IMG/VR virus record: IMGVR_UViG_3300020205_000254 | Location: 1-22,030 of that record | DNA from: a virus | DNA: 22,030 bases | Reading direction: 5' to 3' (one strand) | In this document: positions 7,341 through 14,385 of the stretch, in pieces | How the letters are laid out: every line of letters starts with the position of its first letter | Position numbering within the stretch: the first letter of the stretch is position 1 | Made by a program: the position numbers and the translations under genes | Notes under the pieces: model-generated | Databases searched by the model: none | Told to the model about the DNA's origin: nothing | What the model saw: only the letters and a program-made list of their open reading frames with translations

Positions 7341-8294
7341 ATGAAAAAATTACTAGCCATATTCCTATTAGTGCCAATTCTAGCATTTGCTTGGGAACCT
7401 CGACGACCAGTTACAGTTGTATTTCCAAATGGTCCCGGTGCTGGAAATGAAATCAGCTTTAGATTTGTAGCCAGCATAGTAGAAAAGAAAACTGGTGCCA
7501 CGTTTGTAAGCGAATACAAACCTGGTGCAGATGGCAATATCGCCATGAATCATTTTGCCACTGTGCCTGCTGATGGGCATACTATTGCTGTACCGGCTTG
7601 CCAGAGCAACTGGGTGACTGGTGACATCTGGTACAGTAACATGATTCGATATGATGCTCAGGACTTTGAGCCCGTGGCCAATATTGCTCGTAGTCCACTA
7701 GCATTTTGGGCTCATCCCAGCAGTCCTATAAACACTCCACAAGAACTAGCAGAACTAATACACTCTCAAAAACGACCGGTCAATATTGCCATTGGTGGTG
7801 GCGGGCATCGACTGGCAATACAATATCTTGTTGATGCCTTACGGGTACCAGCCAATACGGTGTCAACTCCCATGTACAAAGGTCCAGCACAGGCCCTGCT
7901 AGATGTCCTAGGCGGTCATGTGGAATTTGGTGTGACTCCTGTCACAGTTGGATGGCCGCATGTGCAAGCTGGAAAACTAAAATTAATCGGTATCGCCAAT
8001 GAACAACCGTTAAAAGGACTAGAACGTGCACCATTGATGCGTACAGTTGCTCCAGGCTTGTCCATACATGGCTGTTGGAATATCGTATTACCCAAAGGCA
8101 CACCTGCTGATATACAGGCCTGGTATCGTGATCATTTTGTGCCGGCTATTAGAAGTGCCGAAGCCGGAGAAAAGTTTGCAGAAAACATGATGTTTATCAC
8201 TCCTGCAGAACACACACCTGCGGGTGTTAGGGCCAGCATGGCTCGGTTACGAGAGGTGTGGCAACCGGTTGCTAGAAAGATAAAACCTGAATGA
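7341..8294 (+). CDS. Bug/TctC-family periplasmic substrate-binding protein
   Basis: 317 aa with a clear Sec signal peptide (MKKLLAIFLLVPILAFA, cut near residue 17). It has the family's N-terminal pattern: PVTVVFPNGPGAGNEISFR matches the [IV]-x-[FY]-x-x-G-x-G-x-x-x-x-x-x-R motif, then VSEYKPGADGNIA and VPADGHTIAV. Its length equals the usual ~320 aa. Bug proteins bind carboxylates for TctAB-type transporters and are greatly expanded in Burkholderiales. No transporter membrane subunits are encoded here, so it would have to serve the host's. It is flanked by phage genes on the opposite strand. A sampled row has 47% GC (28 of 60), higher than nearby phage genes, which suggests recent host origin. 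The ligand cannot be told from sequence. Confidence 0.9.
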   Translation: MKKLLAIFLLVPILAFAWEPRRPVTVVFPNGPGAGNEISFRFVASIVEKKTGATFVSEYKPGADGNIAMNHFATVPADGHTIAVPACQSNWVTGDIWYSNMIRYDAQDFEPVANIARSPLAFWAHPSSPINTPQELAELIHSQKRPVNIAIGGGGHRLAIQYLVDALRVPANTVSTPMYKGPAQALLDVLGGHVEFGVTPVTVGWPHVQAGKLKLIGIANEQPLKGLERAPLMRTVAPGLSIHGCWNIVLPKGTPADIQAWYRDHFVPAIRSAEAGEKFAENMMFITPAEHTPAGVRASMARLREVWQPVARKIKPE

Positions 8295-8304
8295 AATACA
8301 GTAT

Positions 8305-8682
8305 CTATTGATTAATTTTACGAATTAAAGTAATTGATTTTCTTTTGCTACGTTTAGTGCTCATTTCTTTAAGACTTACGTAAGGACCCATTTTAATTTC
8401 TACGTCCTTACTATTCATAGTGCGTAGACATGTTTTAAACCCTACCCAGTCTGATTTTAAAAATACATTAATTGGTATTAATCGATTACTTTCCCACCAC
8501 CAGGTATCCCCTAGTTGTAGAAAAATACGTTTGACTTCAGCGTCTTTAAGAAGCCCAAAGTCGTAAATTGTTGTAATAATTTCGTCTGAATTTTGTATAA
8601 TACCAATGTAATCATTACCGCCATATGTTATATAGCTAATGAACGGGTATTGTGCGAGTAGTTGCTTGTAGTGGTCTTCCAC
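8305..8682 (-). CDS. Conserved hypothetical phage protein
   Basis: 125 aa on the minus strand from GTG 8682. Visible features are a beta-type YITYGGNDYIGIIQNSDEIITTIYDF stretch (18-43, quoted as motif positions YGG 20-22 and IIQN 28-31), a striking LGDTWWWESNRLIPINVFL core with three tandem tryptophans, and a basic tail (STKRSKRKSITLIRK) that could touch nucleic acid. It resembles small proteins of unknown function in marine T4-like phages. Its 3' end faces that of the Bug gene with a 10-bp gap. Function is not recognised. Confidence 0.7.
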   Translation of the reverse strand: MEDHYKQLLAQYPFISYITYGGNDYIGIIQNSDEIITTIYDFGLLKDAEVKRIFLQLGDTWWWESNRLIPINVFLKSDWVGFKTCLRTMNSKDVEIKMGPYVSLKEMSTKRSKRKSITLIRKINQ

Positions 8683-8689
8683 GTTGTCC

Positions 8690-8697
8690 GATAAATA
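8690..8697 (+). promoter_or_regulatory. Candidate late promoter for the virion genes at 8719-10031
   Basis: GATAAATA fits the xATAAATA late box of T4-like phages. It lies 21 nt before the GTG at 8719, with AAAGG at 8706-8710 as ribosome site. Confidence 0.5.
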
Positions 8698-8718
8698 TAG
8701 TTAATAAAGGTGATCAAA

Positions 8719-9207
8719 GTGATCGTTGTCAAAACATATTTATACCCAAATACAGCCGAGGTGCAGGTTTTTGACTCCTCGATATTTACTACAAGGAATC
8801 GCGTCGTGTACAGTCGTCCAATTAAAGTTTATCAAGGGATTGATAATCCCGTACAAGTTGTTGTAAAAAATCAAGATCAAAAAAGTGTTAATCTCACTGG
8901 ATATACCATGCAAGCCGCAATACAAGATTCAACTAATGGTGTTACTATAGAAACGTATGCTGTGACATTTTCTGACATTACTAAAGGATTGGCCAACTTT
9001 ACCTTAGACAGACTGACAATTAACACCTTGGAGCAACGTTTTTACAAACTGACGTTTAAAACAATTAAATCAAGCGATAATACTGAACAACCTATTTACA
9101 TTGATGATAACTATGGTGTTCCGTTAGATTTAGAAGTATTACCTGCTTATTATGCAGATGCCGCTAGTGACTCTAGCGAAGTTATATTTGATGGTGGGAT
9201 AATGTAA
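8719..9207 (+). CDS. Putative virion structural protein, Ig-like/BppU-N-like
   Basis: 162 aa from GTG 8719, chosen because AAAGG (8706-8710) gives 8-nt spacing; GTG 8710 overlaps that site. Sequence is beta-rich: IKVYQGIDNPVQVVVKNQD, then VNLTGYTMQAAIQD, then TFSDITKGLANFTLD. The pattern of a short linear-ligand strand, DG/DQ turn, V-[ND]-L-T-G-Y-x and A-x-I is that of the Ig-like N-terminal domain of baseplate upper proteins and related fibre-attachment proteins. It is followed directly (TAATG overlap) by a fibre-like gene, so it probably belongs to the same tail or fibre structure. The exact virion position is unknown. Confidence 0.65.
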   Translation: MIVVKTYLYPNTAEVQVFDSSIFTTRNRVVYSRPIKVYQGIDNPVQVVVKNQDQKSVNLTGYTMQAAIQDSTNGVTIETYAVTFSDITKGLANFTLDRLTINTLEQRFYKLTFKTIKSSDNTEQPIYIDDNYGVPLDLEVLPAYYADAASDSSEVIFDGGIM

Positions 9208-10031
9208 TGACACAATACGCAAATGTAGGACATATTTTATTAAAACGTGGCAATACTGTACAAAGCAGTACATATACTGGACCTATAGGTGAACTAACAC
9301 TTAATACAGATACAATTACTGTTAGTGTGCATAATAATGCTACCGCAGGTGGTGCTAAAACATTAGCCACTGTTCACGGTGCGTTAGGCAATGTTACTGC
9401 AAACTCTATGGTTATTAGTAGAACACTTACAGCCAATACTGGCTCAAACTCAACACTTAGAGTTACAGGTACAATTGGCTCCACGTTTGGTAGTAATACC
9501 AAAACTGGGCCAGCTGCCGCCTACAGTATGCTTGGAATACTTAGTGGCAGTGATCTTACTAAAACCAGTAATTATATGGCAGGTGTTCTTGGTGCATATA
9601 ACATTACAGGAACTAATGCCAGCACTTTCCCCAAAGCAGGTGTTATTGGATTTATTGCCGATACAACGGTTACTGCTGATGCGGCTGTTATGGCCTATTT
9701 AGATGGCGATGGTGGTAACACTAGAGCCAGAGCTGGATTTGGTATTACTATGCAAAATACTACTCCATCTAGTGGCTTTGAATACGGTATGGATTTAAAC
9801 ATGGCCGATATAGATCCATCAGTTCCATACGTTCGTCCCTATAAAAAGGCCGAATGGCGTGTATCAAATGATGTGGTATTTTTAACCGGTGCTGGAGTCC
9901 CAACCAATGGTGACACCGGAGCTGGATTTGCTGGCCCGGGATCAATCTGTATTGATATTAGTGCTGGAAAAATGTATCTAAACGGTGGCACCAAAGCAGC
10001 TCCAGTTTGGAAAATAGTAACATCAGCCTAA
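9207..10031 (+). CDS. Putative tail-fibre / virion structural protein
   Basis: 274 aa, starting at the TAATG overlap with the previous gene. The N-terminal HILLKRGNTVQSSTYTGPIGELTLNTDT is the common phage-fibre attachment motif (K-R-G-x-T ... G-x-L-x-x-x-T-D). The middle is Gly/Ala/Thr/Asn-rich with repeated AGVLG-, AGVIG- and GFGITMQ-like strands, and the C-terminus (SICIDISAGKMYLNGGTKA) is the usual fibre-end repeat. Very low Cys and charge fit a beta-helical or beta-structured fibre. It probably contributes to host adhesion or to the collar, assembled late in the cytoplasm. No receptor-binding tip or chaperone gene was recognised nearby. Confidence 0.7.
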   Translation: MTQYANVGHILLKRGNTVQSSTYTGPIGELTLNTDTITVSVHNNATAGGAKTLATVHGALGNVTANSMVISRTLTANTGSNSTLRVTGTIGSTFGSNTKTGPAAAYSMLGILSGSDLTKTSNYMAGVLGAYNITGTNASTFPKAGVIGFIADTTVTADAAVMAYLDGDGGNTRARAGFGITMQNTTPSSGFEYGMDLNMADIDPSVPYVRPYKKAEWRVSNDVVFLTGAGVPTNGDTGAGFAGPGSICIDISAGKMYLNGGTKAAPVWKIVTSA

Positions 10032-10035
10032 TTTG

Positions 10036-10064
10036 TTGACCTAGTCCAAAAATTCTGCTATACT
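10036..10064 (+). promoter_or_regulatory. Sigma70-type promoter of the primase gene, leaderless
   Basis: TTGACC (10036-10041), a 17-nt spacer and TATACT (10059-10064), with an extended TGC before the -10. Expected transcription start is about 10071; the ATG is at 10072, so almost no leader is left. Confidence 0.75.
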
Positions 10065-10071
10065 AGTAGAA

Positions 10072-11106
10072 ATGTTGAACTCTATTCAAGACGCAGTTAA
10101 ATTATTATTGCCTGCAAAACGGAAAACCAATTCTACGTCTGGTTGGATTAGTTTTAATGCACCTTGTTGCCACCATAATGGTGAATCTGCAGACACACGT
10201 GGCCGTGGCGGATTTAATTTTGACCCCGATGGCTCTGTTGGATATCATTGTTTTAATTGTAATTTTATAACTGGATTCCAGCCTGGACGACACCTAACTT
10301 ATAAATTTCGTAAGTTATTGTCCTGGTTAGGTGCAGATGATAACACAGTTAAACGGTTAGTTATAGATGCTATTCGTATACGAGAATTAGTATCACCCGA
10401 ACAACGTATAGAAGCAGTAGTACAAGAAGCGATTGTATTTAAACCCCGACCGTTGCCTGAAGAAGCACAGACATTTCATACACTAAGTACATTTTACACA
10501 TTAAACAATGATCAAGATGTACCACCAGAGTTTCATACCGCAGTAATATATTCAGCCACTAGAGGAATAGATCTTACTCGGTACGATTTATATTGGACGC
10601 CAGAACGACAGTACAATTTAAATAGACGACTTATTATTCCGTTTACTTGGCATAATGAAATTATTGGGTATACAGCTAGAGCAATAGATGATGGGGTAAA
10701 ACCAAAGTACCATAACAGTCATGAGCCAGGATATGTGTTTAATGTAGATAAACAATTATCCACAAGTCAATTTGTTATTGTGGTCGAAGGGCCATTTGAT
10801 GCTATGAGCATCAATGGTGTGGCTATATTAGGTAATGAGTGCAGTGAACAACAAGCAGACATTATTGACAGTTTAGGCCGTGAAGTTATTGTAGTACCAG
10901 ATGCAGATCGTGCTGGAACAAAATTAGTAGATGCCGCATTAGAATACGGCTGGTCGGTTAGTTATCCAATTTGGCATCAGGATTGTAAAGATGCAGCATC
11001 TGCTGTTACCAAATACGGAAAGTTATTTGTGTTAAAAAGTATATTGGCCGGTAAGGAAACTGGCAGACTTAAAATTGAGTTATTAAAGAAGAAACTATAT
11101 AATTAA
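10072..11106 (+). CDS. DNA primase (CHC2 zinc finger + TOPRIM, gp61-like role)
   Basis: 344 aa, about T4 gp61 length (342). The N-terminal zinc-binding site is formed by Cys32/33, His34/35, Cys60 and Cys63 (PCCHHNGES ... YHCFNC). The TOPRIM catalytic domain shows VIVVEGPFDAMSI with Glu239 and Asp243, and IVVPDADRAG with Asp277 and Asp279, the metal-binding DxD. It makes RNA primers for lagging-strand synthesis with the gp41-type helicase encoded at 12946. The start at 10072 keeps the zinc finger whole; a sigma70 promoter ends 7 nt upstream and no ribosome site fits between, so translation of a leaderless mRNA is expected. The 3' end carries the promoter of the next gene. Confidence 0.9.
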   Translation: MLNSIQDAVKLLLPAKRKTNSTSGWISFNAPCCHHNGESADTRGRGGFNFDPDGSVGYHCFNCNFITGFQPGRHLTYKFRKLLSWLGADDNTVKRLVIDAIRIRELVSPEQRIEAVVQEAIVFKPRPLPEEAQTFHTLSTFYTLNNDQDVPPEFHTAVIYSATRGIDLTRYDLYWTPERQYNLNRRLIIPFTWHNEIIGYTARAIDDGVKPKYHNSHEPGYVFNVDKQLSTSQFVIVVEGPFDAMSINGVAILGNECSEQQADIIDSLGREVIVVPDADRAGTKLVDAALEYGWSVSYPIWHQDCKDAASAVTKYGKLFVLKSILAGKETGRLKIELLKKKLYN

Positions 11107-11113
11107 ACTATGA
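11074..11113 (+). repeat. 40-bp promoter repeat, copy 1
   Basis: This 40-bp segment matches 12910-12949 at 33 of 40 positions by hand alignment without gaps. The last 16 bases, including the shared TATAATTAAACTATGA, are identical. Copy 1 spans the end of the primase gene and the start codon of the radical SAM gene. Confidence 0.85.
11075..11103 (+). promoter_or_regulatory. Sigma70-type promoter, leaderless, for the radical SAM-SDR pair
   Basis: TTGAGT (11075-11080), 17-nt spacer, consensus TATAAT (11098-11103). Six bases later comes the ATG at 11110, exactly where transcription should begin. Confidence 0.75.
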
Positions 11114-12249
11114 ATCCTAAAAAGAAGTTTTTTTTATTTAAACAATCCAAACATTTTTGTGCCGTACCATGGAACCATTTAAAAATTCACACATCGGGAG
11201 AAGTAACCACATGTGTGAATGGGCTATACCAGTTAGGAAATGTACATGATAATTCATTCAATGAAATTTTATCTAATCCAATATTACATACAATTAAAAA
11301 TAATGTAGTACAGGATTTGCCAGACATTAATTGTAAAAAATGTCAAACATTAGAAAACACAGAAGATTATTCATACAAATTTTTAAGAGATTTGTATAAT
11401 CCCATGTTTATAAAATCTACAGCGGACTATGATAGTAATACAGATTTTGTTCTAAACGGGGTAGATTTACATTGGGGTAGTACTTGCAATTTAAAATGTA
11501 TTACCTGTTGGGGAGAACAAAGCAGCTCAATTGCACAAGAATTAGGTGAACCAATTAGAACAGTATCTGCTGAGGCAGCAAATAGCACAATAGATTTTAT
11601 AGTCAAGAATCAAATCACACTTAAAGAAATATATATGAGTGGCGGAGAGCCTACATTAATAAAACATAATCTTAATTTATTAAAACAACTACGCAAAGAT
11701 TTAGACTTTACCATTCGAATAAACACCAATATGACTTTTATGGATAATAATCCAGTCATTAATGAATTAAAGAAATTTCCAAAAGTGTTATTTACGATCA
11801 GCGCCGACGCATTGACTAATAGATTTAACTATATTAGACGTGGCGCTGATTGGAAAAATTTTATATATAACTTAGAACAACTAAAAAAATTACATTTTGA
11901 CTGGAGAGTTAATTCAGTGTTTTTTGTAGGCACAGCATTGCATTTAGCTAATACTCAAGAATTTTTTATGAATAATTTTGAAATTAACGATTTCACAATT
12001 AATCAAGTTGGTATGGGGCACGATAGTATTAGATGCCGCAATCTTCCAATCAATGTAAAAGAGTTGGTAACGGATAAATTACAAACACATAGAGAAAAAT
12101 ATAAACAAAATATAAATTTATATGGACAATTAACAAATTGTATGAACGAAGTTACGCAACCCACTGAAGAATCGTATATAGCATTCTTTGATGACATTGA
12201 TAAGCGTGCCGGCACAAACTGGCGGCACATATTTACAGAACTCATATGA
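11110..12249 (+). CDS. Radical SAM enzyme with N-terminal twitch/SPASM-like cysteines
   Basis: 379 aa. The radical SAM cluster site is STCNLKCITC: Cys126-x3-Cys130-x2-Cys133, followed by the SAM-binding GGEP (178-181). Before it, Cys17 (FCAVPWNHL), Cys35 (EVTTCVNG) and Cys75/Cys78 (INCKKC) form a SPASM/twitch-like auxiliary cysteine set at the N-terminus, as in the phage and marine-bacterial twitch subfamily. Such enzymes use a 4Fe-4S cluster and S-adenosylmethionine to start radical chemistry. The substrate is unknown; a peptide, sugar or nucleotide is possible. The start is an apparent leaderless ATG. Sampled rows are 22% and 32% GC. The SDR gene follows with an ATGA overlap and may act on the product. 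Confidence 0.85.
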   Translation: MNPKKKFFLFKQSKHFCAVPWNHLKIHTSGEVTTCVNGLYQLGNVHDNSFNEILSNPILHTIKNNVVQDLPDINCKKCQTLENTEDYSYKFLRDLYNPMFIKSTADYDSNTDFVLNGVDLHWGSTCNLKCITCWGEQSSSIAQELGEPIRTVSAEAANSTIDFIVKNQITLKEIYMSGGEPTLIKHNLNLLKQLRKDLDFTIRINTNMTFMDNNPVINELKKFPKVLFTISADALTNRFNYIRRGADWKNFIYNLEQLKKLHFDWRVNSVFFVGTALHLANTQEFFMNNFEINDFTINQVGMGHDSIRCRNLPINVKELVTDKLQTHREKYKQNINLYGQLTNCMNEVTQPTEESYIAFFDDIDKRAGTNWRHIFTELI

Positions 12250-12914
12250 AAACAGCGTTACTTATTGGGTGTGGATCTAAATTTGGGTTAACTTTATTAA
12301 AAAATCTATTAGATCAAAATTGGACAATATATTCTATTTCTGGGACATCCGTTGACATTCAATCACACAATTTATATCAAAAGATTGTTGACTGGGACAA
12401 TTTCAATGTTGGGATTATAGAGAAATTTTTAAAAAATTGTCCAAAGATGGATTTAATCTTTTTTAATCAAAATTCATCAGCATTAGATAAAGATTATTTT
12501 ACAAAAAATTATTATTCCACTTTGGAATTATGGAAACAAGAAAAAACATGGTCACAATCTTATTTTGTTAGTTGCATTTTGCCATTCCATATTATTCATT
12601 CCTTAGGCGACCGGTGTGATAACAATACCAAAGTTGGGTGGATGTTATCAACTTACATTTATAACCATACAAATATTAGTAACGCTGATTACATAGGCAA
12701 TAAGTACCAAAACTATTTAATAATGAAAAACTTTAGCCAAGTACATCCATCATGTTTTATTGGTATCAATCCCGATACTTTAAGTGAAACAGGCACAATA
12801 GATAATATAAAAAAGTTAATAACATTTATTGAAAATGCAACAACGGTGATTTCTGGTAAAGTAATAAAATTTGATGCATCCGAAGATGACAACTTTCAAC
12901 AATTTATTAATTGA
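12246..12914 (+). CDS. Short-chain dehydrogenase/reductase-like protein
   Basis: 222 aa, with ATGA overlap at 12246 to the radical SAM gene. A Rossmann start ALLIGCGSKFGLTLLKNLL holds the GxGxxxG motif (Gly8, Gly10, Gly14). FFNQNSS (72-78) sits where the NNAG segment occurs. The catalytic candidates are Ser135 in WMLST and the Y-x-x-x-K pair Tyr149/Lys153 (DYIGNKY). NAD(P)(H)-linked oxidation or reduction of an alcohol or ketone is therefore likely. It is slightly shorter than the usual ~250 aa and highly AT-rich (30%, 20% and 27% GC in three rows). Coupling to the radical SAM gene suggests a two-step modification pathway; the substrate is unknown. Confidence 0.75.
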   Translation: MKTALLIGCGSKFGLTLLKNLLDQNWTIYSISGTSVDIQSHNLYQKIVDWDNFNVGIIEKFLKNCPKMDLIFFNQNSSALDKDYFTKNYYSTLELWKQEKTWSQSYFVSCILPFHIIHSLGDRCDNNTKVGWMLSTYIYNHTNISNADYIGNKYQNYLIMKNFSQVHPSCFIGINPDTLSETGTIDNIKKLITFIENATTVISGKVIKFDASEDDNFQQFIN

Positions 12915-12949
12915 GATATTATTAAATATACTGTATAATTAAACTATGA
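12910..12949 (+). repeat. 40-bp promoter repeat, copy 2
   Basis: Second copy of the promoter segment at 11074-11113 (33 of 40 identical). The two copies bracket the radical SAM-SDR pair, and this copy drives the helicase. Confidence 0.85.
12911..12939 (+). promoter_or_regulatory. Sigma70-type promoter of the helicase gene, leaderless
   Basis: TTGAGA (12911-12916), 17-nt spacer, consensus TATAAT (12934-12939). The ATG at 12946 lies at the expected +1. Confidence 0.75.
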
Positions 12950-14385
12950 CAAAAGAATATTCAACCGATTTACAAAGATTGTTTTTAGAAATGATGTTAA
13001 CCGACGCACAAAGTTATGTGCGAGTACAAAACATTTATAATCCTGAAAACTTTGATCGCAGTCTTAGAGCTGTGGCAGAGTTTGTGAAAACACACAGTGA
13101 AGATCATAAGACCCTTCCTACATTTGAACAGATCAAAGCCACAACTGGAGTAGATCTTAAAGCAGTTCCAGACCTTGTTGATGGCCACTATAATTGGTTT
13201 ATGCAGGAATTTGAAGGTTTTAGTCGACGTATGGAATTAGAACGTGCTATTTTAAAAGCGGCAGACTTATTAGAAAAAGGTGACTACGATCCTGTAGAAA
13301 AATTGATTAAAGATGCAGTACAGATTAGTTTAACTAAAGACATGGGCACTGATTACTTTGCTGATCCGAGAGCACGTATTGACAAATACTTTAACAGTGG
13401 TGGGCAAGTAAGCACAGGTTGGCCCACTATGGATAAGATACTGTATGGTGGTATGAGCCGCGGCGAACTCAATATCTTTGCTGGCGGATCGGGCTCGGGT
13501 AAGAGTCTTGTTATGATGAACATTGCTCTTAGTTGGTTACAAGCAGGACTCAGTGGGGTGTATGTTACATTGGAACTCAGTGAAGAATTATGTAGTTTGC
13601 GTACAGATGCTATGCTTACAGGTATGGGAACCAAGGACATTCGCAAAGATGTTGACACTACCGAACTTAAAGTTCGTATGGTATCTAAAAAAGCTGGACA
13701 GTATAGAGTAAAAGCATTTCCAGCACAGAGCACAATTAATGATATTAGAGCATACTTAAAAGAAGTGCAAATACAAACAGGGATCAAAGTTGATTTTGTT
13801 ATGGTTGATTACTTAGACTTATTAATGCCAGTAAGTGTTAAAGTTAATCCCAATGACCAGTTTATTAAAGACAAATACGTAGCAGAAGAACTGCGTAACA
13901 TAGCACAAGAATTAAATGTGTTATTGGTTACAGCAAGTCAGTTAAATCGTAGTGCTGTAGAAGAAATTGAGTTTGATCATAGTCATATTGCTGGTGGTAT
14001 TAGTAAGATTAATACTGCGGATAACGTATTTGGTATTTTTACAAGTCGTGCTATGAAAGAACGTGGGCGGTATCAAATACAATGTATGAAATCTCGTAGT
14101 AGTACTGGAGTTGGTATGAAGATTGATTTAGAATACAATATAGAAACTATGCGTATTACTGATCCAGGGCCCGAAGGGCAAGAAGGGTATTTACAAGCAG
14201 GGGGTCCGCCCAAAGTTACTAGTATTATGAATCAAATTAAAGCCAGTACAACAGTAAATCAATTTGATGTAAAAGCCAAAGATGGGTTCAATCTAGAAAG
14301 AGATGCTGGGCCACCTCCAGGGAGTAGTCTTGAAAGCAATAAGTTAAAACAGATGCTTGCTGGATTAAAAAGTAAAACCGATTAA
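12946..14385 (+). CDS. 41: Replicative DNA helicase, gp41/DnaB-type
   Basis: 479 aa, close to T4 gp41 (475). The N-terminal ~150 residues are helical and correspond to the primase-contacting domain. The RecA-like domain begins at STGWPTMDKILYGGMSRGELNIF. Walker A is GSGSGKS (181-187); the glutamate of ATP hydrolysis is probably in VTLELSEE (207-214); Walker B is FVMVDYLDLL (284-293, Asp288); the sensor motif is TASQLNR (329-335). The Pro/Gly-rich C-terminal tail (GPPPGSSLESNK) may bind partners. It unwinds DNA 5'-3' as a hexamer ahead of the fork and works with the primase at 10072. Transcription starts from its own promoter, with an apparently leaderless ATG. Its end overlaps the minus-strand gene by 21 bp. 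Confidence 0.95.
   Translation: MTKEYSTDLQRLFLEMMLTDAQSYVRVQNIYNPENFDRSLRAVAEFVKTHSEDHKTLPTFEQIKATTGVDLKAVPDLVDGHYNWFMQEFEGFSRRMELERAILKAADLLEKGDYDPVEKLIKDAVQISLTKDMGTDYFADPRARIDKYFNSGGQVSTGWPTMDKILYGGMSRGELNIFAGGSGSGKSLVMMNIALSWLQAGLSGVYVTLELSEELCSLRTDAMLTGMGTKDIRKDVDTTELKVRMVSKKAGQYRVKAFPAQSTINDIRAYLKEVQIQTGIKVDFVMVDYLDLLMPVSVKVNPNDQFIKDKYVAEELRNIAQELNVLLVTASQLNRSAVEEIEFDHSHIAGGISKINTADNVFGIFTSRAMKERGRYQIQCMKSRSSTGVGMKIDLEYNIETMRITDPGPEGQEGYLQAGGPPKVTSIMNQIKASTTVNQFDVKAKDGFNLERDAGPPPGSSLESNKLKQMLAGLKSKTD

Noticed and set aside
9391-9702. 103-codon Leu-rich frame inside the fibre-like gene
   Set aside because: It is an out-of-frame reading of a Thr/Gly/Ala-rich gene, with biased composition and no start signals.
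13353-13787. 144-codon open frame on the minus strand inside the helicase gene
   Set aside because: It mirrors conserved helicase motifs, and its translation shows no domain, ribosome site or promoter; a shadow of the real gene.
14280-14300. T-loop-like GGTTCAAT hinting at a tRNA
   Set aside because: It is inside helicase coding sequence with no acceptor stem or anticodon arm around it; no tRNA was found in the window.
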